Positions 42,967-51,681 of a stretch of DNA of 63,978 nucleotides are shown here, piece by piece. Position 1 is the first letter of the stretch; each line of letters opens with the position of its first letter. The DNA lies in contig NZ_LVYD01000047.1 in assembly GCF_002077945.1 (NCBI RefSeq), forward strand, positions 1-63,978, read 5' to 3'. This DNA comes from Niastella vici. Its GTDB lineage: Bacteria > Bacteroidota > Bacteroidia > Chitinophagales > Chitinophagaceae. The position numbers and the translations under genes are program-made. The notes under the pieces were generated by a model. That model worked only from the letters and a program-made list of their open reading frames with translations, was not told the origin of the DNA and did not search any database.

Positions 42967-44481
42967 ATGCGAAACATAAAAATAAATTACCTCATAATAG
43001 CAGCTCTCATTATAAACTTCGGGGCATCATGTAAGAAAAGCTTTGTTGATGTAACGCCCCAGGGACAATTCCTGTCTGATTTTTATTATGCCAACCAGGA
43101 CCAGGCCTACTCTGCCCTGATCGCAGTGTATGATCCGCTCCGTAAAAATGCAGGTGGCTTTGAAAATATGCTCGCCCTCATGAACTCAGGTTCCGACGAT
43201 CATTATACTGGTGGCGGCGGTGCAACAGATGGCACACAACTGCAGGCTTTCAGCAACTATACCATGACCTCGAACCTCATGGCCAGCAGTTACTGGAACG
43301 ATCCATACCAGGGTATTTTCAGGGCCAACGTGCTCCTGAAAAAACTGCCCGGTGTACCAATGGATGATAATTTGAAAGCCCGCTTCGGTGCAGAATCAAA
43401 AGCCTTACGCGCCTTTTATTATTTCAACCTCGTGCGCATGTTCAAAAATGTTCCGCTGTTGCTGGAACCGTTAAATACTTCAAATATGTACCAGGTTGAA
43501 CAGGCCAAACCCGAAGATGTATATGCGCAAATAGAAAAAGACCTTACAGATGCGATTGGGGTGTTGCCCACAACCGTTGCCAGCTCAACAGAATCAGGCC
43601 GGTTTACCAAAGGCGCAGCCAAAGCATTGTTGGGAAAAGTATACCTGTATGAGAAAAAGAATGCACAGGCGGCACAACAACTGGCTGATGTAAATGGACC
43701 CACACCCGGCGCAACAAGTTCGTACGGGTATAAGCTGTTGGCTAATTTCAGCGATCTGTGGGTTGTTACCAACAAATTTAACAGCGAGTCTATTCTGGAA
43801 GAAACACATAGTGCTGCCGGTAACTCCGATTGGGGCTTCTGGGGTAGTGGTCGCGATGAAGGCAACACCGTAAACGTAATGGTTGGGCCCAGAAGTTATG
43901 AAAGAATAGATGCCAGTGCGCCAGACCTGCCATCTGGTTGGAGCTTTATGGTATTCACGCAGGACTTTTTTAATTTCATAAAGAATGACCCCCGCAAAGA
44001 TGCCACCCTCCTCGATCTGAATGTGCTGCAAACTGCCGGCAAAATAAAATACATCGCGGGTTACATGAATACAGGTTATTTCCTGAATAAATTCCTGCCC
44101 CGCAAGCCAGATGTATCAAAAGGCGGTGGCGCTTCAGAGCTCAACTATCGCCAGAACACCTATATCATTCGCCTTGCCGATACTTATTTAATGGAAGCCG
44201 AAGCATTGGGTGGAACCGGAGCGAGGGCGCAGGCTTTACTAGATGCCGTTAGGGCTCGCGTGGGATTGACCTCTGTACCTGTTTCCATGGCTGCTATTAA
44301 AAATGAACGCCGCGCCGAACTCGCCGGTGAAGGCCACCGCTGGTTCGACCTCGTAAGATGGGGCGATGCGCCTGCCGTTTTGGGAAGCCGCGGTTTCGTA
44401 GCAGGAAAACACGAAGTATTCCCCATTCCGTTCAGGGAATTGCAGGGAACCAAACTTCAACAAAATAAAGATTACAACTAG
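42967..44481 (+). CDS. susD: SusD/RagB-family surface glycan-binding lipoprotein (pair 2)
   Basis: A 504-aa lipoprotein, MRNIKINYLIIAALIINFGASC then KKSFVDVTPQG, the SusD N-terminal signature. The SusD helical repeats include YWNDPYQGIFRANVLLKKL and GAESKALRAFYYFNLVRMFKNVPLL, and the C-terminus RRAELAGEGHRWFDLVRWG and FPIPFRELQGTKLQQNKDYN. It follows susC 2 by 25 nt and precedes the first GH30 gene by 93 nt, consistent with one operon. Confidence 0.93.
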   Translation: MRNIKINYLIIAALIINFGASCKKSFVDVTPQGQFLSDFYYANQDQAYSALIAVYDPLRKNAGGFENMLALMNSGSDDHYTGGGGATDGTQLQAFSNYTMTSNLMASSYWNDPYQGIFRANVLLKKLPGVPMDDNLKARFGAESKALRAFYYFNLVRMFKNVPLLLEPLNTSNMYQVEQAKPEDVYAQIEKDLTDAIGVLPTTVASSTESGRFTKGAAKALLGKVYLYEKKNAQAAQQLADVNGPTPGATSSYGYKLLANFSDLWVVTNKFNSESILEETHSAAGNSDWGFWGSGRDEGNTVNVMVGPRSYERIDASAPDLPSGWSFMVFTQDFFNFIKNDPRKDATLLDLNVLQTAGKIKYIAGYMNTGYFLNKFLPRKPDVSKGGGASELNYRQNTYIIRLADTYLMEAEALGGTGARAQALLDAVRARVGLTSVPVSMAAIKNERRAELAGEGHRWFDLVRWGDAPAVLGSRGFVAGKHEVFPIPFRELQGTKLQQNKDYN

Positions 44482-44574
44482 GTTATAGGTGAAAGACCAG
44501 TTGGGTGCATCTTGAGCAATGTGCATGCGTTGCCTCAAGTGCACCTGACAGGTTTATAGTAACAACTTATTACA

Positions 44575-46038
44575 ATGAAGTCATTAAAAAGAAACTACCT
44601 ATTTGTTATGTTCAATAGTGTTGGATTCTGGTTGGTGTGGATGATGCTGACCGGCAGTTGCAAAAAAAATAAAGTTACCGAAAGCCAGCCACCACCTCCA
44701 ACGCCGCCGGTAGCAACAGATGTTCAGTTTTATTTAACACAGGGCGATCAGTTCGTGCTGTTCAAAAAGCAAAACACCGCACTGAATTTTTCGAGTACAG
44801 GCAACGCCAGTAATACCATTGTAGTTGACACCACGCAAACATTTCAATCGATCGATGGCTTTGGCTATACTTTAACCGGCGGAAGCGCTTCTTTATTAAA
44901 TTCACTGCCTGCCGCTACCCTTGACCCATTATTAAAAGAACTCTTTTTGTGGGACAGCACAAATATTGGTGTCAGTTATTTACGCATCAGTATCGGCGCT
45001 TCTGACCTCAGCGCAACTACTTTCACTTATGATGATGTGCCTTCAGGCCAAACCGATATTAACCTCACCCAGTTCAGCATCGATAAAGAAAGGCAGGACC
45101 TGATACCCATCCTTAAAAAGATCGTTGCACTGAATCCCGCTATAAAGATATTAGGCTCGCCCTGGTCGGCCCCGGTTTGGATGAAGAGCAATGGCAGCTT
45201 TGTAGGCGGTGGCCTGAAACCGGAATATTATGCAACCTATGCGAATTATTTTGTGAAGTACATCCAGGCTATGAAAGCAGAAGGCATCACCATCGATGCC
45301 ATTACCCCACAAAACGAACCATTGCATGGTGGTAATAATCCCAGTATGGTGATGCAGGCCACCGAACAGGCAACGTTCATAAAAAATAATTTGGGGCCCG
45401 CATTTGCTGCAGCAGGTATTAACACCAAGATCATTGCCTGGGATCACAATTGCGACAATCCTGGCTACCCGATAACCGTTTTAAATGATGCGGCCGCCAA
45501 ACCTTTTGTAGATGGTTCGGCTTTTCACCTGTATAATGGCAGCATCACAGCCCTTTCACAAGTGCACAATGCTTACCCCGACAAGAATGTTTATTTCACT
45601 GAACAATGGGTAGGAGGACCCGGCAATTTCCCCACCGATCTGCAATGGCATGTGGAGAACCTCATTATTGGCGCTACCCGTAACTGGAGCCGGAATGTGC
45701 TGGAATGGAACCTGGCGTCGGATCCCGGATATAATCCACATACAGCAGGCGGTTGTACAACCTGTTTAGGAGCGATCACCATTGGTTCGGGCGTAACCAG
45801 AAATGTATCGTATTATATTATTGCGCATGCTTCCAAATTTGTTCGCCCCGGTTCGGTACGTATTGCCTCAGACAATGCAGGAAATATCGTTACCGTGGCC
45901 TTTAAAAACCCCGAAGGAAAAAAAGTGTTGATCGCCCTGAATAAAGGAACGAACACGGAATCGTTCAACATTAAATTTAACGGCAAAATAGTGACTACCA
46001 ATCTGAGTGCTGGTGCGGTAGGAACCTATGTATGGTAA
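44575..46038 (+). CDS. GH30 glycoside hydrolase lipoprotein
   Basis: A 487-aa GH30 enzyme, lipid-anchored (hydrophobic segment ending TGSC, then KKNKV and a Pro/Thr linker). GH30 motifs: FQSIDGFGYTLTGGSA, YLRISIGASDLS, LGSPWSAPVWMKSNG, acid/base Glu in ITPQNEPLHGGNN, nucleophile Glu in VYFTEQWVGGPG, and the beta-sandwich end. The family includes beta-1,6-glucanases, beta-glucosylceramidases and xylanases. With its neighbours, an endo-acting surface beta-1,6-glucanase is a reasonable inference. Its stop overlaps the possible ATG (46032) of the next GH30 gene. Confidence 0.87.
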   Translation: MKSLKRNYLFVMFNSVGFWLVWMMLTGSCKKNKVTESQPPPPTPPVATDVQFYLTQGDQFVLFKKQNTALNFSSTGNASNTIVVDTTQTFQSIDGFGYTLTGGSASLLNSLPAATLDPLLKELFLWDSTNIGVSYLRISIGASDLSATTFTYDDVPSGQTDINLTQFSIDKERQDLIPILKKIVALNPAIKILGSPWSAPVWMKSNGSFVGGGLKPEYYATYANYFVKYIQAMKAEGITIDAITPQNEPLHGGNNPSMVMQATEQATFIKNNLGPAFAAAGINTKIIAWDHNCDNPGYPITVLNDAAAKPFVDGSAFHLYNGSITALSQVHNAYPDKNVYFTEQWVGGPGNFPTDLQWHVENLIIGATRNWSRNVLEWNLASDPGYNPHTAGGCTTCLGAITIGSGVTRNVSYYIIAHASKFVRPGSVRIASDNAGNIVTVAFKNPEGKKVLIALNKGTNTESFNIKFNGKIVTTNLSAGAVGTYVW

Positions 46039-46055
46039 ATCGTAAAACTGATAAA

Positions 46056-47510
46056 ATGACGAAAATTCCTGTCCCGTTTTTAATACTCGTTACCCTGGTT
46101 ATTAATACGCAGGCCCGGCAAAAAAGTACCAATGCGAAAGCAACTTATAAAACGGTTACGGTTTATACCACTGCAGAGAAAACAGATTACAGGCTTACAA
46201 AAACAGCCACACTCAACCTCACTCCTTTTGGCCAGCCATTGGAAACACAGCCTTGCGTGTTTCTGGATGCTACCAGAAAATTTCAAACCATTGTGGGTAT
46301 TGGCGGCGCCATTACCGATGCCAGCGCTGAAACCTTTGCCAAACTGCCCGCTGCCGGTCAGGATGAATTGATAAATGCGTACTTCAATACAGAAAAAGGC
46401 ATTGGTTATTCGTTGATACGAACGAATATGAACAGCTGCGATTTTTCGAGTGACAGCTATGCGTACGTTGCCGATAATGATGTGGCCTTGAAAACATTCA
46501 ATATTGCGCACGATGAAACGTACCGCATTCCCATGATAAAACGGGCAATGGCAACAGCAGGCGGCCGGGTACCATTGTTCATTAGTCCATGGAGCCCGCC
46601 CGCCTGGATGAAAGATAACAACAGCCTGTTACAGGGCGGAAAATTAAAAGAACCATACAAACAAAGCTGGGCGAATTATTATGTGAAATATATAAAAGCT
46701 TATGAGGCCAAAGGTATTCCCGTATGGGGGCTTACGGTGCAAAACGAACCCATGGCAAAACAGCGGTGGGAGTCGTGCCTATTTACTGCAGAAGAAGAAC
46801 GGGATTTTATAAAGAAATACCTGGGCCCCACGTTGCAACAACAGGGCTTGGCCAGTAAAAAACTGATTGCCTGGGACCATAATCGCGATCTGTTGTACCA
46901 GCGCGCTACCACCATATTAAATGATCCGGCTGCAGCAAAATATGTTTGGGGAATAGGCTATCACTGGTATGAAACCTGGACAGGCAGCGCCATGCAATTT
47001 GAAAACCTGAAAAGAGTACACGAAACATTTCCCGACCGTAACCTGATCTTTACCGAAGGATGTGTGGAGAAATTTGATCTGAACCGCATACAGGAATGGT
47101 CGATCGGAGAACGTTATGGTTTTTCTATGGTCAACGATTTTAATAGCGGCACCGTAGCCTGGACCGACTGGAATATTCTGCTTGATGAAACCGGTGGGCC
47201 CAACCATGTAGGCAATTTTTGTTTTGCCCCTGTACATGCCGATACAAAAACGGGAAAATTGATCTATACGAATGCGTATTATTATCTGGGTCATTTCTCG
47301 AAGTTCATTAAAGCAGGCGCCCGCCGCATCGGCACAGCAGCGAGCCGCGATAAACTGTCAACCACCGCATTTATGAATCCCGATGGCAGGCTGGTGGTAA
47401 TTGTCTTAAACTTATCGAACGACGAGCTGCCATATAAGGTATGGCTGCAGGGAACTGCGGCTGAGCTCACCAGTTTACCCCATTCTATCGCTACGTTGAT
47501 TATTGAATGA
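46056..47510 (+). CDS. GH30 glycoside hydrolase, secreted
   Basis: About 484 aa, a second GH30 member distinct from its neighbour. Signal peptide MTKIPVPFLILVTLVINTQA, so ATG 46056 is preferred over ATG 46032, which overlaps the upstream stop by 7 nt. Motifs: FQTIVGIGGAITDASAETFAKL, YSLIRTNMNSCDFS, LFISPWSPPAWMKDNNSLL, acid/base Glu in GLTVQNEPMAKQRWE, nucleophile Glu in LIFTEGCVEKFD. It lacks a lipobox, so it is probably periplasmic and acts on oligosaccharides after import. It is the last gene of the PUL as read here. Confidence 0.87.
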   Translation: MTKIPVPFLILVTLVINTQARQKSTNAKATYKTVTVYTTAEKTDYRLTKTATLNLTPFGQPLETQPCVFLDATRKFQTIVGIGGAITDASAETFAKLPAAGQDELINAYFNTEKGIGYSLIRTNMNSCDFSSDSYAYVADNDVALKTFNIAHDETYRIPMIKRAMATAGGRVPLFISPWSPPAWMKDNNSLLQGGKLKEPYKQSWANYYVKYIKAYEAKGIPVWGLTVQNEPMAKQRWESCLFTAEEERDFIKKYLGPTLQQQGLASKKLIAWDHNRDLLYQRATTILNDPAAAKYVWGIGYHWYETWTGSAMQFENLKRVHETFPDRNLIFTEGCVEKFDLNRIQEWSIGERYGFSMVNDFNSGTVAWTDWNILLDETGGPNHVGNFCFAPVHADTKTGKLIYTNAYYYLGHFSKFIKAGARRIGTAASRDKLSTTAFMNPDGRLVVIVLNLSNDELPYKVWLQGTAAELTSLPHSIATLIIE

Positions 47511-47704
47511 TCATACTTCCTTGAATAATCATACATTTCTTTTTAAAAAGTGAACACCTGCTGTAACATTACCGAACACCTGAGTTTCTAACAGCAACTG
47601 TAAGTTGTTGGTTAGTAGTAGGTAGAAAATCTGGCATTTTTTAGGTTACAAATGCCTGGCAGGTAGTGATCTGGCTGCGGTTCAAACAGGATAAAAAGAA
47701 ATGT

Positions 47705-50038
47705 ATGATTAAAAACTACTTTTTAATAGCTGTCCGGAATCTTTTTAAAAATCCCTTATTTTCTTTTATCAATATTTCAGGGCTGGCATTAGGAATGGCC
47801 GGTGCAGGTATACTCTTGTTGAATATTCAATATGAATTCAGTGTTGATCAGTTTCATGAAAAGAAAGACAGGGTATTCAAGGTATATAACAAAATCGTAT
47901 CGAATGGCCGGCTCCAATGCTATGACCTTACATCGGCTCCATTAGGCCCGGCGTTGAAAAATGATTTCCCGAACATAAAGCAAATGACCCGGGTGGTGAG
48001 TACGGGAAAATTATTTAATTATAAGGATAAAAAATTTGAGGCCCAGGGTTCTTATGCCGATGAAGCCTTTCTCAACATGTTTAGCTTCCCGTTAGTAAGC
48101 GGGAACAGGCAAACTGCATTAAAAGATCAGCATTCGATAATTCTTACACAACAACTGGCAAAAAAGATCTTTGGCGATGAAGACCCTGTAAATAAGGTCA
48201 TCAGGCTCGATAGTGCCGATAACCGAACTGTTACGGGTGTGTTGAAAGACATACCGTTGAACAGCTCCTTGAAATTTGATTACCTGCTGCCCTGGTATGA
48301 TAATAAAAGTAAGTGGGATAATTATTATGCTACTACCTATGTTGAATTAGCAAGTGCCGGTGAGGTAAACAGTGTTAACAAACAGATAAGTGATGTGATC
48401 AGCAGGCATAGCAAAAATGAAGAAGGCACCCAGATCTTTTTGCATCCGGTAAGTAAAATGCATATACAACATCACTTTGATGAAAAGGGCAGGCCTGAAA
48501 CCGAATCAGATATTTATTTTCTTTCCGTACTGGCGGCTGTGATGTTAATGATCGGTTGTATAAATTTCATGAACCTGAGCACCGCACGCAGCGGCAAAAG
48601 AGCAAAAGAAGTAGGAGTACGAAAAATAATGGGTGCCATAAAACAATCATTGATACTACAGTTTATAACTGAATCAACCCTGATCACCTGTATTGCAGGC
48701 AGTATAGCCCTCCTTATAGTTCAGCTGGCCTGGCCTGTATTTAGCATAATGGCAAAAATACCAGTGAATATTCCCTGGCAATCGCCGGCTTTCTGGCTGT
48801 CAATATTGGCCTTTATTCTTTTTACCGGGTTATTGGCTGGTAGTTACCCGGCTTTTTATTTATCGGCCTTTAAACCGGTAAAGGTGTTGAAAGGTATATT
48901 TAACAATAAGAGCACACTGTTAACTCCACGCCGCATATTGGTAGTGGTACAATTTATAATTGCCATTTCACTCATCAACTTTGCCATCATCTTTCGCAAG
49001 CAGGCAAATTTTACCGAGAACCGCGATCCGGGATTTATGAGAGCCGGTTTGCTGTTTCATTCCATAACCAACGATCTGCGTAGGAATTATGCAGTTGTTG
49101 AGCAGGAGCTAATGAATACCGGAATGGTTGAGGCCGTTTGTAAAACCAATATGCCGTTGACAAGAGCCGGCATCTGGATAAGTGGATTTGAATGGGCTGG
49201 TGGCGAAAACAGTAAAAGCATAAACTTCAGTGTGTTTACTACAACGGGAAATTTTGTAAATACAAATGGGCTTACTTTATTAAAAGGAAGAGATATTGAT
49301 TATAATACTTTTCATACAGATACCGCTTCCGTCGTAATTAATGAAAGCGCCAGTAAGGAATTAGGTTTCGCCAACCCGGTAGGCCAGACAATAAAAGACG
49401 GAAATTTTAACTGGAAGATAGTAGGGGTGGTAAAGGATTTTTATCAGAGCAATCCTGGTGATCTTGTACGGCCCGCCATGATACAATATGGCCGAAGTGA
49501 TGGTATAATTAATATAAGAATGAAAACCGGCAGCGCGTCGGTGCAAAGCATTAAAAAAATTGAAGAAATATTAAAAAGGAATAACCCCGGTTATCTCACC
49601 GAGCTGCAATTTGCTGATGTGGATTTTGCCAATACCTTTACACAACGTAAAAATACATCTGGTTTAATAAACACGTTTACTTTCATTGCTATTTTCATTG
49701 CCTGCATGGGTCTGTTGGGGCTTACTGTGTATATGACTGAACTTAGAAAGCGGGAAGTTGGCATCCGAAAAGTGCTGGGAGCAAGCGTAGCAAAGGTCAC
49801 TACATTATTAACAAAAGAGTTTATAAAGTTGGTCGTTATTGCAATGATCATCGCATCACCATTGGCCTGGCTTTTCATGAACTCCTTTCTACAGCAATTT
49901 GGTTACAGAACTAACCTGAGTTGGTGGATATTACCGGCATCAGGCGCTGTAGCCCTGCTGATTGCAATTGTTACTATAGGTTTTCAGGCAATAAAAGCGG
50001 CGGTTGCCAACCCGGTTAAAACGCTGAGAAGTGAATAG
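47705..50038 (+). CDS. ABC transporter permease, MacB/FtsX type
   Basis: A 777-aa double-unit permease: MIKNYFLIAVRNLFKNPLFSFINISGLALGMAGAGILLL at the N-terminus, a long periplasmic region with a MacB core domain (FSVDQFHEKKDRVFKVYN...), an FtsX block with four helices (VMLMIGCINFMNLSTARSGKRAKEVGVRKIMGA), and a second half ending ELRKREVGIRKVLGASVAKVTTLL... and VANPVKTLRSE. ATG 47705 is chosen over a GTG at 47666. No ATPase gene lies next to it, as is common for these repeated Bacteroidota permeases. Substrate unknown; efflux or lipoprotein-linked export is possible. Confidence 0.87.
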   Translation: MIKNYFLIAVRNLFKNPLFSFINISGLALGMAGAGILLLNIQYEFSVDQFHEKKDRVFKVYNKIVSNGRLQCYDLTSAPLGPALKNDFPNIKQMTRVVSTGKLFNYKDKKFEAQGSYADEAFLNMFSFPLVSGNRQTALKDQHSIILTQQLAKKIFGDEDPVNKVIRLDSADNRTVTGVLKDIPLNSSLKFDYLLPWYDNKSKWDNYYATTYVELASAGEVNSVNKQISDVISRHSKNEEGTQIFLHPVSKMHIQHHFDEKGRPETESDIYFLSVLAAVMLMIGCINFMNLSTARSGKRAKEVGVRKIMGAIKQSLILQFITESTLITCIAGSIALLIVQLAWPVFSIMAKIPVNIPWQSPAFWLSILAFILFTGLLAGSYPAFYLSAFKPVKVLKGIFNNKSTLLTPRRILVVVQFIIAISLINFAIIFRKQANFTENRDPGFMRAGLLFHSITNDLRRNYAVVEQELMNTGMVEAVCKTNMPLTRAGIWISGFEWAGGENSKSINFSVFTTTGNFVNTNGLTLLKGRDIDYNTFHTDTASVVINESASKELGFANPVGQTIKDGNFNWKIVGVVKDFYQSNPGDLVRPAMIQYGRSDGIINIRMKTGSASVQSIKKIEEILKRNNPGYLTELQFADVDFANTFTQRKNTSGLINTFTFIAIFIACMGLLGLTVYMTELRKREVGIRKVLGASVAKVTTLLTKEFIKLVVIAMIIASPLAWLFMNSFLQQFGYRTNLSWWILPASGAVALLIAIVTIGFQAIKAAVANPVKTLRSE

Positions 50039-50065
50039 CACGACGCGCGGGCTGGTACAAGAAAA

Positions 50066-50950
50066 CTATTCACCCATTTTCTGTTTCAGCGTGGCGAGTT
50101 CCGCTTCAATGTTTACGAGACGTTTATAAATTTCACCGGGGCCGGGCAGTTGCCTTGTCCAACGTTCAACTACATACCATATTTCGGCCACTTCTTCAAC
50201 GTCGAGCACGATGGTAGGAAATTCAATGGAACCACCGTGATTGTTATCACTTTTTACAATGATCTTTCCTTCGTGATGACGGTTGATCAGCCGTTTTATC
50301 AATACACCCTGCGTACGGGTCACCAGCACATACACCCGGTCGTCACGAACTTCTGAAATATCGGCCCAACGTGCGATCACGCGGTCTGCATCCTGCAAGG
50401 TGGGAAACATGGAATGCCCTTCTACTTCAAATATGCGGTAAGTGCCATTGGTATAACCAGGCAAACGATAAGCCGATAAAGATTGAATAAATTGCGGATC
50501 ACCATAGCCCGACATATAACCAGCCCTGGCTTTTACCGGTACATAAATAATATTCTCTTCACCCTGACTATCTATAGTAATAATTTTTGGCGCCTGGAAC
50601 CGCCGGTAAGGAAATAGCGTACTGCCTACCACCGAAACGGGCAGGTCATCATCATCAGGTGGTAAAAGGGCAGCGCTACTCTCAGCTACCATACTGGTAT
50701 CCTTGTTTTCCTCCTGTTCCTTGTATTCAACCAGGTTTCCTTTCGAAAGATCAACACTTAAGAGCTCATCAATCGAAATGTCGAAAAATGAGGCAATTTT
50801 TTCTAATGTACCAAGGTCTGGCTCAGAATGGGTTGTCTCGTAATTAGAGAAGGTATTTCGCTTCAAACCCAATGCAGTGGCCACTTCGGCCTGGGTTTGC
50901 CCTTTCTTTTTCCTTAAAAAGGCCAGATTCTGTGCAAAAAAAGTTGGCAT
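50066..50950 (-). CDS. XRE-family repressor with S24 peptidase domain (LexA/CI-like)
   Basis: A 294-aa repressor. Residues 10-65 form a Xre HTH (LRKKKGQTQAEVATALGLKRNTFSNYETTHSEPDLGTLEKIASFFDIS). Residues about 135-255 are an S24 self-cleaving domain with cleavage bond Ala143-Gly144 (VKARAGYMSG), nucleophile Ser180 (EGHSMFPTL) and Lys219 (GVLIKRL). A short coiled coil (IYKRLVNIEAELATLKQKMGE) ends the protein. ATG 50950 is the start; the longer frame upstream reads through operator DNA. It is divergent from the Cro-like/Gam operon, whose promoter it should repress until RecA-stimulated cleavage (family knowledge). Confidence 0.9.
   Translation of the reverse strand: MPTFFAQNLAFLRKKKGQTQAEVATALGLKRNTFSNYETTHSEPDLGTLEKIASFFDISIDELLSVDLSKGNLVEYKEQEENKDTSMVAESSAALLPPDDDDLPVSVVGSTLFPYRRFQAPKIITIDSQGEENIIYVPVKARAGYMSGYGDPQFIQSLSAYRLPGYTNGTYRIFEVEGHSMFPTLQDADRVIARWADISEVRDDRVYVLVTRTQGVLIKRLINRHHEGKIIVKSDNNHGGSIEFPTIVLDVEEVAEIWYVVERWTRQLPGPGEIYKRLVNIEAELATLKQKMGE
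50778..50795. promoter_or_regulatory. 18-nt operator-like word inside the repressor gene
   Basis: ATGTCGAAAAATGAGGCA is identical over 18 nt to 50981-50998. It lies in codons for KIASFFDIS of the repressor HTH domain, about 200 nt downstream of the promoter copy in genome terms. It could be a second binding site permitting loop repression. Confidence 0.45.
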
Positions 50951-50963
50951 AGAGTAAATTTTT

Positions 50964-50998
50964 TGCCTCAAAAATTGGTTATGTCGAAAAATGAGGCA
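50964..50998. promoter_or_regulatory. operator region of the S24/Cro module
   Basis: TGCCTCA (50964-50970) and TGAGGCA (50992-50998) form an inverted pair over a 21-nt spacer. The right half belongs to the 18-nt word ATGTCGAAAAATGAGGCA. It covers the start of the repressor gene and overlaps the operon promoter, so binding would affect both genes. Confidence 0.55.
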
Positions 50999-51006
50999 TA
51001 TATTTG
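50975..51006 (+). promoter_or_regulatory. promoter of the Cro-like/Gam operon
   Basis: TTG at 50975-50977 (-33) and TATATTTG at 50999-51006 (-7, fits TAnnTTTG) are separated by 21 nt, the expected spacing. The 18-nt operator word fills the gap between them. Transcription would start near 51013, before ATG 51029. Confidence 0.65.
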
Positions 51007-51007
51007 C

Positions 51008-51026
51008 TGTATCGAAAAGCGATACA
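51008..51026. promoter_or_regulatory. inverted repeat at the operon start site
   Basis: TGTATCG-AAAAG-CGATACA has perfect 7-nt arms. It lies between the -7 box and ATG 51029, at the expected transcription start, a good position for a Cro-like repressor site or a leader hairpin. Confidence 0.5.
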
Positions 51027-51028
51027 AT

Positions 51029-51271
51029 ATGCATGGGGCTAAAAGTAGGCAAAAAAACAAAGAAAATGTGCTTCGGAGGCGAGATGTGCCCGCTTTGGTG
51101 GCAGAAATTCACGGAGTTACCGCCGATCATGTCAGAAAAGTGGTCAGAGGCGATCGGGAGAACCAGGAGATACTGGCAACCTACATGCAAATAATAAAGA
51201 ACGACAACCTGCTTTTGCAGGCCGTGAAAAATGTGATCCCTGAAAATACCAATACCGACCCTGAAAAATGA
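51029..51271 (+). CDS. small Cro-like helix-turn-helix protein
   Basis: An 80-aa protein with HTH-like segment RRRDVPALVAEIHGVTADHVRKVVRGDRENQEILATYMQII at about 17-56. It lacks any other domain. Position and size fit a Cro/Ner-type antirepressor next to an S24 repressor. ATG 51029 follows the start-site inverted repeat directly; the frame upstream (from 50963) crosses the promoter. Its stop overlaps the ATG of the next gene (ATGA), giving coupled translation. The spacing and motif resemble small regulators of Bacteroidota Mu-like phages (recalled). Confidence 0.7.
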   Translation: MHGAKSRQKNKENVLRRRDVPALVAEIHGVTADHVRKVVRGDRENQEILATYMQIIKNDNLLLQAVKNVIPENTNTDPEK

Positions 51272-51681
51272 AAAGCCCGGTCATGACCCATAATCCAATG
51301 CAAAATGATCTGGCGCCTTATCTAAAATCGCTTATCTGCCATATGCTGGGTTGGGACGAACTGCAGTATGGAGATTTTCAGTATCAAAGTGGCTGTTTGT
51401 ATCTACAATATTATATCTCGAAAGATCCAGCGGCTATCGATGAAGTATTGCAGCACCAGCTGTATTGGAATTGGTGGAAGAGCGAATGGTTCGACAGAGA
51501 TTATGTTCTTGCCGGCACCCTGCTGAAATGTGATAACCTTTCTATGAATGAGAAGAGAATGTTGTATCAGAAATGGCATGATGCCCGTGTATTGGCCGAT
51601 GAATGTTCGCCGGTAGGATCAATTATGAGCAATGGTTATAAAACAATGATTAGCGAAATTATAAAATCGGAAGTATTATGA
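51268..51681 (+). CDS. unknown protein of the Gam module
   Basis: A 137-aa acidic, Trp/Tyr-rich protein (LYLQYYISKDPAA, HQLYWNWWKSEWFDRDYVLAGTLLKC, RMLYQKWHDARVLA). No signal peptide, membrane segment or known motif is seen. The 4-nt overlaps (ATGA) at both ends show tight translational coupling with its neighbours, so it belongs to the same operon and probably the same process. Confidence 0.6.
   Translation: MKSPVMTHNPMQNDLAPYLKSLICHMLGWDELQYGDFQYQSGCLYLQYYISKDPAAIDEVLQHQLYWNWWKSEWFDRDYVLAGTLLKCDNLSMNEKRMLYQKWHDARVLADECSPVGSIMSNGYKTMISEIIKSEVL

Noticed and set aside
50951..51190. 80-residue N-terminal extension of the S24 repressor
   Set aside because: It would run through the operators and the divergent gene; the family starts at MPTFFAQNL.
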